In this document: positions 56,957 through 64,000 of the stretch, piece after piece | How the letters are laid out: every line of letters begins with the position of its first letter | How positions within the stretch are numbered: the first letter of the stretch is position 1 | Assembly: GCA_016212105.1 (NCBI GenBank) | Contig: JACRHJ010000039.1 | Span: forward strand, 1-64,000 | DNA: 64,000 nucleotides | Direction of reading: 5' to 3' | From: Nitrospirota bacterium | GTDB taxonomy: Bacteria > Nitrospirota > JACRHJ01 | Position numbers and translations under genes: made by a program | Notes under the pieces: generated by a model | Told to the model about the DNA's origin: nothing | The model's input: the letters and a program-made list of their open reading frames with translations, nothing else | Database searches by the model: none

Positions 56957-58420
56957 TTATTGCGGCCAGTCCATATCGCACCACGCATCGGCTGCCAATG
57001 CTTTCACCGGCCTTCCTGTGCTATCATTTGTATTATAATTCGCGCCCCTGGCTAATAAAGCCTTTTCAATATCCTTGTTATTCCTTAATACTGCCCAATG
57101 GAGTGCTGTCATACCATTATTGTCTCTTAAGTTAATATCTGCCCCAGCGTCGATAAGCATTCTGATGATCGCTTTATCTTCTTGGCTATTGCATCTACCA
57201 ATAGCCAGCATCAAAGCTGTTATTCCGTTCACAGCCTGACAATCAAGTTCTGCTTTGTATTTCAACAACATCTCTATTGTATCGAGTTGGGCATTTTCAA
57301 AGGCCGCCATCAACGCTGTAGTACCGTTATTGGATATGTCATTTATTTTCGCACCGTAACTCAATAATTCCTCAACTTGCCTGGCATCACCATGATTAGC
57401 TGCGTACATTAACGCAGTATGGCCTGCTTTGCTTTTCAGATTAACATCGGCGCCTGCACTCATCAGAGCACTTGCAGTAGAAATGTCGCCGCATCGCTCT
57501 GCAAGTATTAATGGAGTTCTGCCTTCTTTGTCCCTTGCATTTATATCTGCTCCGAACGCTAAAGCGCGGCTAACCTCTTCGTATTTACCTTGCATCGCGA
57601 TGTCTATCAGAATATCATCCCACTTCTTGCCGCCGGGTGGAAGGGCGGCACCGGCTTCATGCAATAGATTTATCGCGTCCTCGTACCGTTCCGCTTTCGC
57701 GTAATTGACGGCGGTATAACCGCATTTACTCTTTGCATGAATATTTGCACCTTTGCTAATCAAATATTTCACCGCATCAATGTGTCCACTCCCAGCAGCC
57801 TCCATCAAAGCCGTCTCACCATAGTTGTCTGCCGCGTTAACATCGGCTCCATTGTCGAGAAGCAGCTTTAGACCTTCCATATTCCCTTGACAGGCAGAGT
57901 AGTATAGAGCAGTTATTCCACTACCGTTGCGTGCATTGACGTCCAGCCCTTTCTCTATCAACATGCGCATGGTATCGGTATGCCCGCCAGAAGCGGCGTA
58001 GATCAGGGCAGTGTCCCCCCATCCGGTAGGCGCAACCGAGGCACCTTTTTCTATCAGCAAAGCCACAATCTCGTTCTCTCCCGATTGAGCAGCCTCCAGC
58101 AACACCGTCTCTCCCTCACCAACATCCGCCTCCATATCCGCGCCGTTATCAATCAATATCCTAGCAGCTTCAACATTCGAAGTCATGGATAGCGGTGTAT
58201 AGTATTGGGTGCCTTCTCCTGGAATATCTATATAGCTTGGGTCCGCTCCAAGTTTAATCAATTCTATAATTCTCTTCGCGTTGCCATCTCTAGATGCATA
58301 GAGAAGCTCTTCGTTCAATTTTGCATTATTTGAATGGACAGTCCAACCGCCGAACGCCACAACAACTAGCAAAACGGCGGAAATGACTAATATGCGCTTT
58401 AGGCTAGGTTTTGAAGTCAT
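56957..58420 (-). CDS. Membrane-anchored ankyrin-repeat protein
   Basis: A 487-residue product. A short basic N-terminus and one transmembrane helix (about 11-28, ILVISAVLLVVVAFGGW) precede about twelve ankyrin repeats of 33 residues (pattern DxxGxTALMxAAxxGHxDxVKxLIxKGANI). A spacer near 245-270 (EAGAALPPGGKKWDD) interrupts the solenoid. The repeats are probably periplasmic and protein-binding. The ATG at 58420 follows GAGGAT. Codon use is visibly AT-richer than in all neighbours, a sign of transfer. The domain fragment just downstream may mark the edge of the inserted piece. Confidence 0.85.
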   Translation of the reverse strand: MTSKPSLKRILVISAVLLVVVAFGGWTVHSNNAKLNEELLYASRDGNAKRIIELIKLGADPSYIDIPGEGTQYYTPLSMTSNVEAARILIDNGADMEADVGEGETVLLEAAQSGENEIVALLIEKGASVAPTGWGDTALIYAASGGHTDTMRMLIEKGLDVNARNGSGITALYYSACQGNMEGLKLLLDNGADVNAADNYGETALMEAAGSGHIDAVKYLISKGANIHAKSKCGYTAVNYAKAERYEDAINLLHEAGAALPPGGKKWDDILIDIAMQGKYEEVSRALAFGADINARDKEGRTPLILAERCGDISTASALMSAGADVNLKSKAGHTALMYAANHGDARQVEELLSYGAKINDISNNGTTALMAAFENAQLDTIEMLLKYKAELDCQAVNGITALMLAIGRCNSQEDKAIIRMLIDAGADINLRDNNGMTALHWAVLRNNKDIEKALLARGANYNTNDSTGRPVKALAADAWCDMDWPQ

Positions 58421-58599
58421 TTTATCCTCGATTAGCTCTTCGGACCATACAGCGATATACGCACCCCCGCCAGCGTCCAAATCATCCCAAACCAGAACGT
58501 GCGTTTCATAGGCTACCTGTTAATGTGAGGTTTCGGGTGGGGTATTGCGAAGGCAGTTCGATTAGACCACAATTTATTTGCCCGGTCAAGGCATTTGAA

Positions 58600-58675
58600 C
58601 GAGGCCATGCCTTCCCCCTCCCCTCAGTCCCCTCCCGCGAGGGGAGGGGATGTTTTCTAACGGGCGAGGGGCTGG
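58600..58675. repeat. GGGAGGGG-type palindromic repeat
   Basis: CCCTCCCCTC...CCCTCCCGCGAGGGGAGGGG followed by a GGGCGAGGGGCTGG copy, just past the end of the NtrC-type regulator gene. It may act as its terminator; no separate one was seen. Confidence 0.55.
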
Positions 58676-58690
58676 TGGGCGTCTCTTCCG

Positions 58691-60037
58691 CTACCCCTTG
58701 GGTATCCCCCACCTCTTCCTCTTCTCCCACAGGGACTTGCGTGTGATGCCGAGCATGTCGGCTATCTTCTGCTCGGAGAGGGTCTCCTGGTACATCAGTA
58801 TCGCGGCCTTGGTGTAGTCCTCTATGGACAAGCCCTTCATGGCGCTTTCCGAGACTATCGTCCTCTCGCCGCGGATCGCGTCCGGCAGGTGTTCCGGGCT
58901 TATGGTGTCCGAGTCCGCGACCAGGACCGCGCGCTCTATGATGTTCTTCAGCTCCCGGACGTTGCCAGGCCAGTTGTAGTCCCTGAATACGGAGAACGTG
59001 TCCTCGGATATGCGCCTGACCGGCTTGCCCAGCTCTGCGGAGAACTTGTCGAGGAAGTACGCGGACAGCCTCGGCAGGTCCTCCGGACGGTCCCGGAGCG
59101 GGACGAGCGTCAGGCTTATCGTGTTTATCCGGTAGAACAGGTCCTCCCGGAATGACCCGTCCGATATTGCGCGGGTAAGGTCCTTGTTGGTCGCGGCGAT
59201 AAAGCGGAGGTCCACCTTTACCGACTGGTTTCCGCCGACCGGGCGCACCTCCCTGTCCTCGATTACGCGGAGTAGCTTGGACTGGAGCGCGGTGGACATC
59301 TCGCCTATCTCGTCGAGGAATACCGTCCCGCCGACCGCCTCCTCGAACAGGCCCTTCTTGGCCCCGGCCGCGCCGGTGAACGCGCCCTTGACGTGCCCGA
59401 ACAGCTCGGACTCCAGCAGGTTGTCGGGTATCGCCGAGCAGTTGATGGGCACGAAAGGCTTCTCGCGCCGGTTGCTGTTGTGGTGTATGGCCCTGGCAAA
59501 AAGCTCCTTGCCGGTGCCCGTCTCGCCGAAGAGGAGGACGTTGCTCCGGGAGTCGGCGATCTTCGCTACTTCCTCCAGTATCCTCTTTATGCCGGGGTTG
59601 TCGCCTATGATGTGGCTGAAGTCGTACTCCTTCTCTATCTGCTTCTGGAGGATCCGGTTGCCCGCGCCGAGCGAGCGCTGCCGGAAGGCGTTTTTTACTA
59701 AGTGTTTTATCTCTTCGTGTATGATGGGCTTCATGATGTAGTCGTGCGCGCCCGCGCGGAGAGCCTCCACGGCCGTTTCGAGCGAGGCGTAGGCCGTGAT
59801 GATGATGACGAGCTGCTCGGGGTTTTTCTCCTTGACCTTCCGGAGCACCTCGATGCCGTCGATACCAGGCAGTATTATGTCCGAGATAACAAGGTCGTAC
59901 GCGGTCGCGGAGTACAGCTCCAGCGCGTCCTCGCCGCTGCCGGTCGTGGTCACGTCGTAGCCCTCGCGCGTCATAAGCCTGCCGAGCGATTCGCGCAGGG
60001 TTTCCTCGTCGTCGATTAATAATATTGATTCGGCCAT
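58691..60037 (-). CDS. Sigma54-dependent response regulator, NtrC family (CbrB-like)
   Basis: A 448-residue cytoplasmic activator. The receiver domain has phospho-acceptor Asp53 (LVISDIILPG) and a Lys at 103. The AAA+ domain has Walker A GETGTGKE (171-178), the sigma54-contact loop GAFTGA (218-223) and Walker B GTVFLDEIGEM. The C-terminal Fis-type helix-turn-helix reads SEQKIADMLGITRKSLWEKRKRW. The ATG at 60037 lies 5 bases after GGAGG; an upstream TTG is rejected. It is downstream of the SSS-fused kinase gene on the same strand, the CbrA/CbrB arrangement. It is the obvious candidate to drive the sigma54 promoter at 56291-56306. Confidence 0.95.
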   Translation of the reverse strand: MAESILLIDDEETLRESLGRLMTREGYDVTTTGSGEDALELYSATAYDLVISDIILPGIDGIEVLRKVKEKNPEQLVIIITAYASLETAVEALRAGAHDYIMKPIIHEEIKHLVKNAFRQRSLGAGNRILQKQIEKEYDFSHIIGDNPGIKRILEEVAKIADSRSNVLLFGETGTGKELFARAIHHNSNRREKPFVPINCSAIPDNLLESELFGHVKGAFTGAAGAKKGLFEEAVGGTVFLDEIGEMSTALQSKLLRVIEDREVRPVGGNQSVKVDLRFIAATNKDLTRAISDGSFREDLFYRINTISLTLVPLRDRPEDLPRLSAYFLDKFSAELGKPVRRISEDTFSVFRDYNWPGNVRELKNIIERAVLVADSDTISPEHLPDAIRGERTIVSESAMKGLSIEDYTKAAILMYQETLSEQKIADMLGITRKSLWEKRKRWGIPKG

Positions 60038-60057
60038 GCTGTCCTCCAAATTACTCT

Positions 60058-60455
60058 CTCCGTCATGCCCGCGAAGGCGGGAATCCAGGAACTTTCAGTT
60101 TTTGTAGGGGCCGTACCAAGGCCCATCTTTTGGGCCGCGTGTCGGCCCTGCTTGTTTCTTGCCTGTGTCATTCTGAGCAACGCAAAGAATCTGCCTGTAT
60201 ACAATTCTATTGGGCGCGCATTTTGCGCCCGGCCAAATTGTAGGGGCCGACCGTCGTGCCGGCCCTGCATGTCACCCCCGTGAAAACGGGGGTCCATTTT
60301 GACGTTGAAGTCTTTCAATGGATTCCCGCTGGAGCCTGCCCCGGTATGCATAAAGCCGGGGCGGGAATGACAAATATGGTGCGGGCGCGGAATCCGCGCC
60401 CCTACAATATCTGATACAGGCGGATTCTTCGGCTAACGCCTCAGAATGACACCGT
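60058..60455. repeat. Dense repeat block between kinase and regulator genes
   Basis: The 423-bp gap holds CATGCCCGC-gaa-GGCGGGAAT (60064-60083), GTAGGGGC types (about 60099-60152 and 60240-60266), GTCACCCCCGTG-aaa-ACGGGGGT (60270-60295), and the composite GATTCCCGC...CCCCGG/CCGGGG...GCGGGAATGACA (60320-60371). A further GGCGCGG/CCGCGCC hairpin lies near 60385-60402. No gene was seen. Confidence 0.75.
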
Positions 60456-60460
60456 CAAGA

Positions 60461-63436
60461 TTACACCGGCAGCGTAATCGTAAACTCCGTCCCCCTGCCC
60501 ACCGCGCTGTCCACGGTTATCGTGCCGCCGTGTTCCTTGACTATGCCGTAACATATGCTCATCCCGAGGCCGGTGCCCTTGCCCGGCTGCTTGGTCGTGA
60601 AGAACGGGTCGAAGACCTTGCCCGCCGTCTCGACGTCCATCCCGGCGCCGGAGTCCCGGAAGACAATCCTCACCGACCCGTCCGCCTTCTTTATGGCTAT
60701 CGAAAGTCTGCCTCCGTCCGGCATCGCGTCCAGCGCGTTCAGTATCAGGTTCAGGAAGACCTGCTGTATCTGGTCGGGGTTTATCTTCATCGGCGGGACG
60801 TCCTCGATGTCTTTAGTCACTACGACCTTCCTGAACTTCTTGTCGTAGCGCGTAAGTTCCAGCGTCTTCTCCAGCACCTCGGCGATGTTCGACGAGACGA
60901 GGTCCTTGCTGTACAGACGCGCGAAGTCACCGAGGCTCCGGACGATGCGGACGATTCGCTCGATATGGCGGGTCACGACGTCGAGCGAGTCGCGAGTGAA
61001 CTCCGGCGAGTCCACCGCCTGTATCTCCTGCACAAGAGAGGATATTGAGGCGAGCGGGTTCCCTATCTCGTGGGAAATGCCCGCGGTCAGTTTTCCGATG
61101 CTCGCGTACTTGGATGCCTGGAGGAGTTCGCTTTCGTGCCGGAGCTTCTCGGTGATGTCCTCCAGGACGAGTATGTACCCGCCGCGCGGGTCGTTGAACG
61201 TCCCGACCGAAAGCTTAATGGTCGCATGCCCGGAGGCGCGCCTCTTGCAGGTGTACTCGCCGCCCTTCAGCCCGCCCGCGAGTATGTCCGGCTCCATGCA
61301 GATGGGCAGGTCCGTTATCAGGCCGCCGTGCGCCTGCTCCCTCTGTATGCCGGTAATCGACTCCATCTGCCGGTTCCAGTATGTCACGCGGAGGTCCCGG
61401 TCGAGCGTGGCGATGCCCTGCGGCACGGACTCTATTATGTTCTGGCTGAACTCCTTGAGGTATGAAAGCTCGCGGTTCGCGTCCTCCAGCTCCTCGCGCG
61501 AGAGCTTCAGGCGGTCGCTCATCTGGCGTATGGAGGAAGACAGCTCCTCGTCCATCACGAGCTTCTCCCGCATGACGAGGGTCGCTATGGCGGAGCCTAC
61601 CGCGCCGGAGAGGAGCCGCTCCGCGTGCGCGTGCAGCTCCGCCATCGTCTCCGTCGGCAGTCCTTCGCGCCCCTTTCCCAGGGCGGCCAGGAACTCGTCA
61701 ACCGCGCGCCCGGCCTCGGCACGTCCGATGTATCGCCCGAGCAGCTCCTCGACTTCGTCCGCGCCGGAGAAACCGGTGGCGAACCCGCTTGTAATCCCGC
61801 CCGCCGCGCCGCCCGCGTATCCTGCATAGGCCTGCGCGCCCGCCTGCGTGTACGAGTCAACGAAGACGAGCGCCTGCTTATCGTCGTCCATGCTCCGCGA
61901 CGTGAAAAGCGACACGCCGAAGTAGAAAAGGAGATTGAGCGACATGCTCCAGAAGAGCGAGTGCGTCCATTTGTCCAGCCCGGCAACGCCGAAGAGCGCG
62001 AGCGGGTTCCCGTACTCGGAGCCGAAGAGCCGGCCGAGAAGGTGGCTCTCGCCGACGACGCCTGCGCGCATCAGCGCCGGGACGAGGAGCGTGTACAGCC
62101 AGACGGCGAAGCCCGCGAGAAGGCCCGCGGCCGCCCCCTTCCAGTTCCCCTTCTTCCAGTAAAGCCCGAGGAACACCGCCGGTGCGAATAGCGTCACGGC
62201 CTCGAACGACTTGAGCCCCATATCCACCAGCGAGTAGAACTCGCCGACCGAGACCGCGAAGAAGTACCCCAGGAAGACGCAGCCGAGTATGACCAGCCGC
62301 TTGACGTTCAGGATGAAGCCGGGAAGGCCCTCCGGCCTGTACGTCCTGTATACGACGGGCATGACGAGCGAGTTCATGACCATCGTGGACAGCGCGAGCG
62401 ACTCGACTATGATCATCCCGGTCGCGGCGGAAAACCCGCCGAGGAAGACGAGGAGGGCGAGGCTGGACTGCCCCTGTTCCAACGGGATTGTAAGCACAAA
62501 ACTGTCCGCCTGGGCCGCGCCGCCTCCGAGCAGCAGCCCGCCGAAGGCGACCGGCAGGACGAAGACGTTTATCAGGAGGAGGTACAGCGGGAAGAGCCAC
62601 ATGGCCTTGGCGATGTGGCGTTCGTCGGAGTTCTCTACAACCGCTACGTGGAACTGCCTCGGCAGGAACATGATAGCCATCATCGACAGGAATGTGAGCG
62701 AAGACCATTCGAGGAAGGACACGGAGCCGCCCCCGCCGATGGTCATCAGATCAGACCGCCCCGCCTCCTGAATGCGGCCGAATATGTCGCCGAACCCGTC
62801 GAACAGCCCGTATGTCACGAACGCGCCGACGGCGATGAAGGCGACAAGCTTGACTATGGACTCGAACGCGATGGCGAAGATCAGCCCCTCGTGCCGCTCG
62901 GATGCGTCGAGCCTCCGCGCGCCGAAAATGATGGAGAATACTCCGAGGAAGAGCGCTATCGACCAGCCGGATACAAGCCCGCCTGCCTCCTGTCCGGCCA
63001 TTATCCGGAGCGTGTTCGATATGGACTTTATCTGAAGTCCCAGGTACGGCGTGATGCCGACCAGCGCGACTACCGCGACAAGGGCGGACAGCGTCAGCGA
63101 GTTACCGTACCGGGAGCCGATGAAGTCGGATATCGTGGTTATACGGTTCTTCTTGGCTATGCCGACTATCTTTCTGAGCACGACCCACCACAGGCAGGCC
63201 ATGAGCGTCGGGCCGAGGTAGGTCGTGAGGAACGACAGCCCGGAGGTCGCCGCCTTGCCGACGCTGCCGTAGAACGTCCAGGATGTGCAGTAGACCGCGA
63301 AGGACAGCGAATAGACGTAGGGGTTCGAGACGATGCTCCGCCCCGTCTTCTCGCGGTGCTCGGCATAGTACGCGAGGACGAACAGGAGGAGCAGGTAACC
63401 CAGGACGGTCAGCGAGAGTGCGAGCGGGGTAAACAA
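60461..63436 (-). CDS. SSS transporter-fused sensor histidine kinase (CbrA/CrbS-like)
   Basis: A 991-residue inner-membrane protein. A sodium-solute-symporter domain with about 13 helices (~1-520) precedes a STAC-like linker helix region (~570-635). A coiled coil and PAS domain follow (~660-770, [26 protein letters not shown]). The kinase core has the H box [10 protein letters not shown] (phospho-His789), N box [17 protein letters not shown] and GTGLGMSI. The TTG start at 63436 directly follows the stop of a 59-residue membrane-protein gene, with GAGGGCGG inside that gene serving as the ribosome binding site. The layout matches CbrA (Pseudomonas) and CrbS (Vibrio). The ligand is likely a carboxylate such as acetate, by inference. 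Confidence 0.95.
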   Translation of the reverse strand: MFTPLALSLTVLGYLLLLFVLAYYAEHREKTGRSIVSNPYVYSLSFAVYCTSWTFYGSVGKAATSGLSFLTTYLGPTLMACLWWVVLRKIVGIAKKNRITTISDFIGSRYGNSLTLSALVAVVALVGITPYLGLQIKSISNTLRIMAGQEAGGLVSGWSIALFLGVFSIIFGARRLDASERHEGLIFAIAFESIVKLVAFIAVGAFVTYGLFDGFGDIFGRIQEAGRSDLMTIGGGGSVSFLEWSSLTFLSMMAIMFLPRQFHVAVVENSDERHIAKAMWLFPLYLLLINVFVLPVAFGGLLLGGGAAQADSFVLTIPLEQGQSSLALLVFLGGFSAATGMIIVESLALSTMVMNSLVMPVVYRTYRPEGLPGFILNVKRLVILGCVFLGYFFAVSVGEFYSLVDMGLKSFEAVTLFAPAVFLGLYWKKGNWKGAAAGLLAGFAVWLYTLLVPALMRAGVVGESHLLGRLFGSEYGNPLALFGVAGLDKWTHSLFWSMSLNLLFYFGVSLFTSRSMDDDKQALVFVDSYTQAGAQAYAGYAGGAAGGITSGFATGFSGADEVEELLGRYIGRAEAGRAVDEFLAALGKGREGLPTETMAELHAHAERLLSGAVGSAIATLVMREKLVMDEELSSSIRQMSDRLKLSREELEDANRELSYLKEFSQNIIESVPQGIATLDRDLRVTYWNRQMESITGIQREQAHGGLITDLPICMEPDILAGGLKGGEYTCKRRASGHATIKLSVGTFNDPRGGYILVLEDITEKLRHESELLQASKYASIGKLTAGISHEIGNPLASISSLVQEIQAVDSPEFTRDSLDVVTRHIERIVRIVRSLGDFARLYSKDLVSSNIAEVLEKTLELTRYDKKFRKVVVTKDIEDVPPMKINPDQIQQVFLNLILNALDAMPDGGRLSIAIKKADGSVRIVFRDSGAGMDVETAGKVFDPFFTTKQPGKGTGLGMSICYGIVKEHGGTITVDSAVGRGTEFTITLPV

Positions 63437-63616
63437 CTAACCGCCCTCGCCTTCGCGCGCCGCCCGCTTCGAAAGCAGATAAAGCGCGGCGATGAGCGCA
63501 AGCCATGCGGCAAAGAGGTACGCGGGCAGGCTGTCGCGAAAGATGGCGAGCAGCGGCCAGTCGAGTGCGACCGCCCCGACGACGAACAGGAATATCCAGA
63601 GTTCCTTGTCTTTCAT
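63437..63616 (-). CDS. 59-residue membrane protein upstream of the SSS-kinase (CbrX-like position)
   Basis: Encodes MKDKELWIFLFVVGAVALDW and 39 further residues, with two hydrophobic helices (about 6-20 and 30-49) and a charged C-terminus. The ATG at 63616 follows GGGGGG. Its TAG stop abuts the TTG start of the kinase, which implies translational coupling. Pseudomonas cbrA is likewise preceded by a small coupled ORF, cbrX. I infer a similar expression-control or accessory role; sequence homology was not tested. Confidence 0.75.
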   Translation of the reverse strand: MKDKELWIFLFVVGAVALDWPLLAIFRDSLPAYLFAAWLALIAALYLLSKRAAREGEGG

Positions 63617-63647
63617 GAACCCCCCTGAACATAAGCGGGCCGATTAG

Positions 63648-63662
63648 GTTACATAATGTAAC
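63648..63662. promoter_or_regulatory. Perfect palindrome overlapping the kinase operon promoter
   Basis: GTTACATAATGTAAC is a 15-bp perfect inverted repeat that covers the -10 element (63655-63660) and the expected start point. Its GTTAC arms are the same sequence found in the cluster upstream of the acetate operon. Confidence 0.6.
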
Positions 63663-63683
63663 ATGCGGCGGGACGGTTGTCAA
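63655..63683 (-). promoter_or_regulatory. Sigma70-type promoter of the small protein/kinase operon
   Basis: On the minus strand, TTGACA (63683-63678), a 17-base spacer, and TACATT (63660-63655). The leader is about 30 bases. Confidence 0.75.
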
Positions 63684-63698
63684 CGGGGTAAATTTCCC

Positions 63699-63727
63699 TT
63701 GTATAACGATGTCCCGCCATTTATAAT
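63699..63727 (+). promoter_or_regulatory. Sigma70-type promoter for the MNT nucleotidyltransferase gene
   Basis: TTGTAT (63699-63704), a 17-base spacer, and TATAAT (63722-63727). It is divergent from the kinase operon promoter and only about 15 bases from its -35 element, so the two may affect each other. Confidence 0.7.
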
Positions 63728-63751
63728 GGGTACCGAGGTGACACTTTGGAC

Positions 63752-64000
63752 ATGCAGGAATCCATAGTAAAGGCGGTGCTCGCGGAATACCCGGACACAC
63801 AGGCCGTGTACCTGTTCGGGTCCTACGGGACGGAGGACGAGTGGCCGGACAGCGATGTGGACATCGCGGTGCTCCTGCCCCCTGTCGAGGCGAAGGCCGC
63901 GGGCTCGCTCGTTATGGGAGACCTGCACCACGCGCTCGGGCGCCTGCTGACCAAGGACGTAGACCTGATAAACCTCCGCCGCGTGCCGACGGTCCTCCAG
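63752..64000 (+). CDS. MNT-type minimal nucleotidyltransferase (partial, 3' end outside window)
   Basis: The visible 83 codons encode the N-terminal part of a MntA-like nucleotidyltransferase. The catalytic signature GSYGTEDEWPDSDVDIAV (Gly-Ser plus two Asp) is at about 24-41, and VDLINL at about 73-78 carries the third acidic position. MntA proteins are antitoxins that adenylylate HepT toxins, so a HepT gene may follow beyond 64000; this cannot be checked here. The ATG at 63752 is used. A TTG at 63746 is closer to GAGGTG (63735-63740) and is an alternative. Confidence 0.8.
   Translation, partial: MQESIVKAVLAEYPDTQAVYLFGSYGTEDEWPDSDVDIAVLLPPVEAKAAGSLVMGDLHHALGRLLTKDVDLINLRRVPTVLQ

Overview
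The window is high-GC bacterial chromosome with tightly packed genes, many TGATG and ATGA overlaps, and AGGAGG-type ribosome binding sites. The mixture points to a Deltaproteobacteria / Desulfobacterota-like or Nitrospirota-like, respiring, acetate-using organism: NuoKLMN, RNase Y with YmdB, ZapA followed by 6S RNA, Geobacter-type multiheme cytochromes with alternating CX4CH and CXXCH motifs, and an acs/actP locus with a transporter-fused histidine kinase. No rRNA, tRNA or CRISPR array was seen. The taxon is an inference from gene content only.

Layout. (1) 1-5391: a transposase-like tail, then nuoK-L-M-N, the proton-pumping membrane arm of complex I, with no nuoJ immediately upstream. (2) 5402-7304: a mono-heme cytochrome c and a small lipoprotein on the minus strand, each with a clear sigma70 promoter, then zapB-like and zapA genes and a 6S RNA. 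(3) 7766-14181: rarA, rny, ymdB, xseA and a TPR lipoprotein. (4) 14269-36667, minus strand: an electron-transfer island with a YncE-like beta-propeller, a 19-codon ORF, a 3807-residue multiheme cytochrome, three more multiheme cytochromes and, upstream, a NarL/HisKA_3 two-component pair. (5) 36818-46584: an M29 aminopeptidase and an envelope cluster of HEAT, giant TPR and TPR/TM/Gly-rich/DUF2135 proteins. (6) 46860-56264: a proline dehydrogenase and an acetate-uptake and activation cluster (cNMP/CBS/DUF294 protein, DEDDh exonuclease, DUF485, ActP, porin, Acs) behind an exact sigma54 promoter. (7) 56752-58420: an AT-richer ankyrin gene and a fragment of a carboxypeptidase-regulatory-like domain. 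(8) 58691-63616: an NtrC-family regulator, an SSS-fused histidine kinase (CbrA/CrbS type) and a 59-residue membrane protein. (9) The 5' part of an MNT nucleotidyltransferase at the right edge.

How the parts fit. Regions 6 and 8 read as one regulon. The transporter-kinase would sense substrate, the NtrC-type regulator would activate sigma54, and the only exact sigma54 promoter I found precedes the acetate operon. Upstream of that promoter, GTTAC half-sites cluster, and the same sequence forms a perfect palindrome over the -10 box of the kinase operon. Acetate oxidation would feed NADH to complex I and perhaps electrons to the surface cytochromes of region 4. By my reading those four proteins carry about 69 CXXCH motifs plus about 25 expanded ones.

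Intergenic gaps hold several families of short palindromic repeats (cores such as ATTCCCGC...GCGGGAAT, GTAGGGGC..., CTCTCCC...GGGAGAGG). They recur in at least eight gaps, sometimes inside presumed operons.
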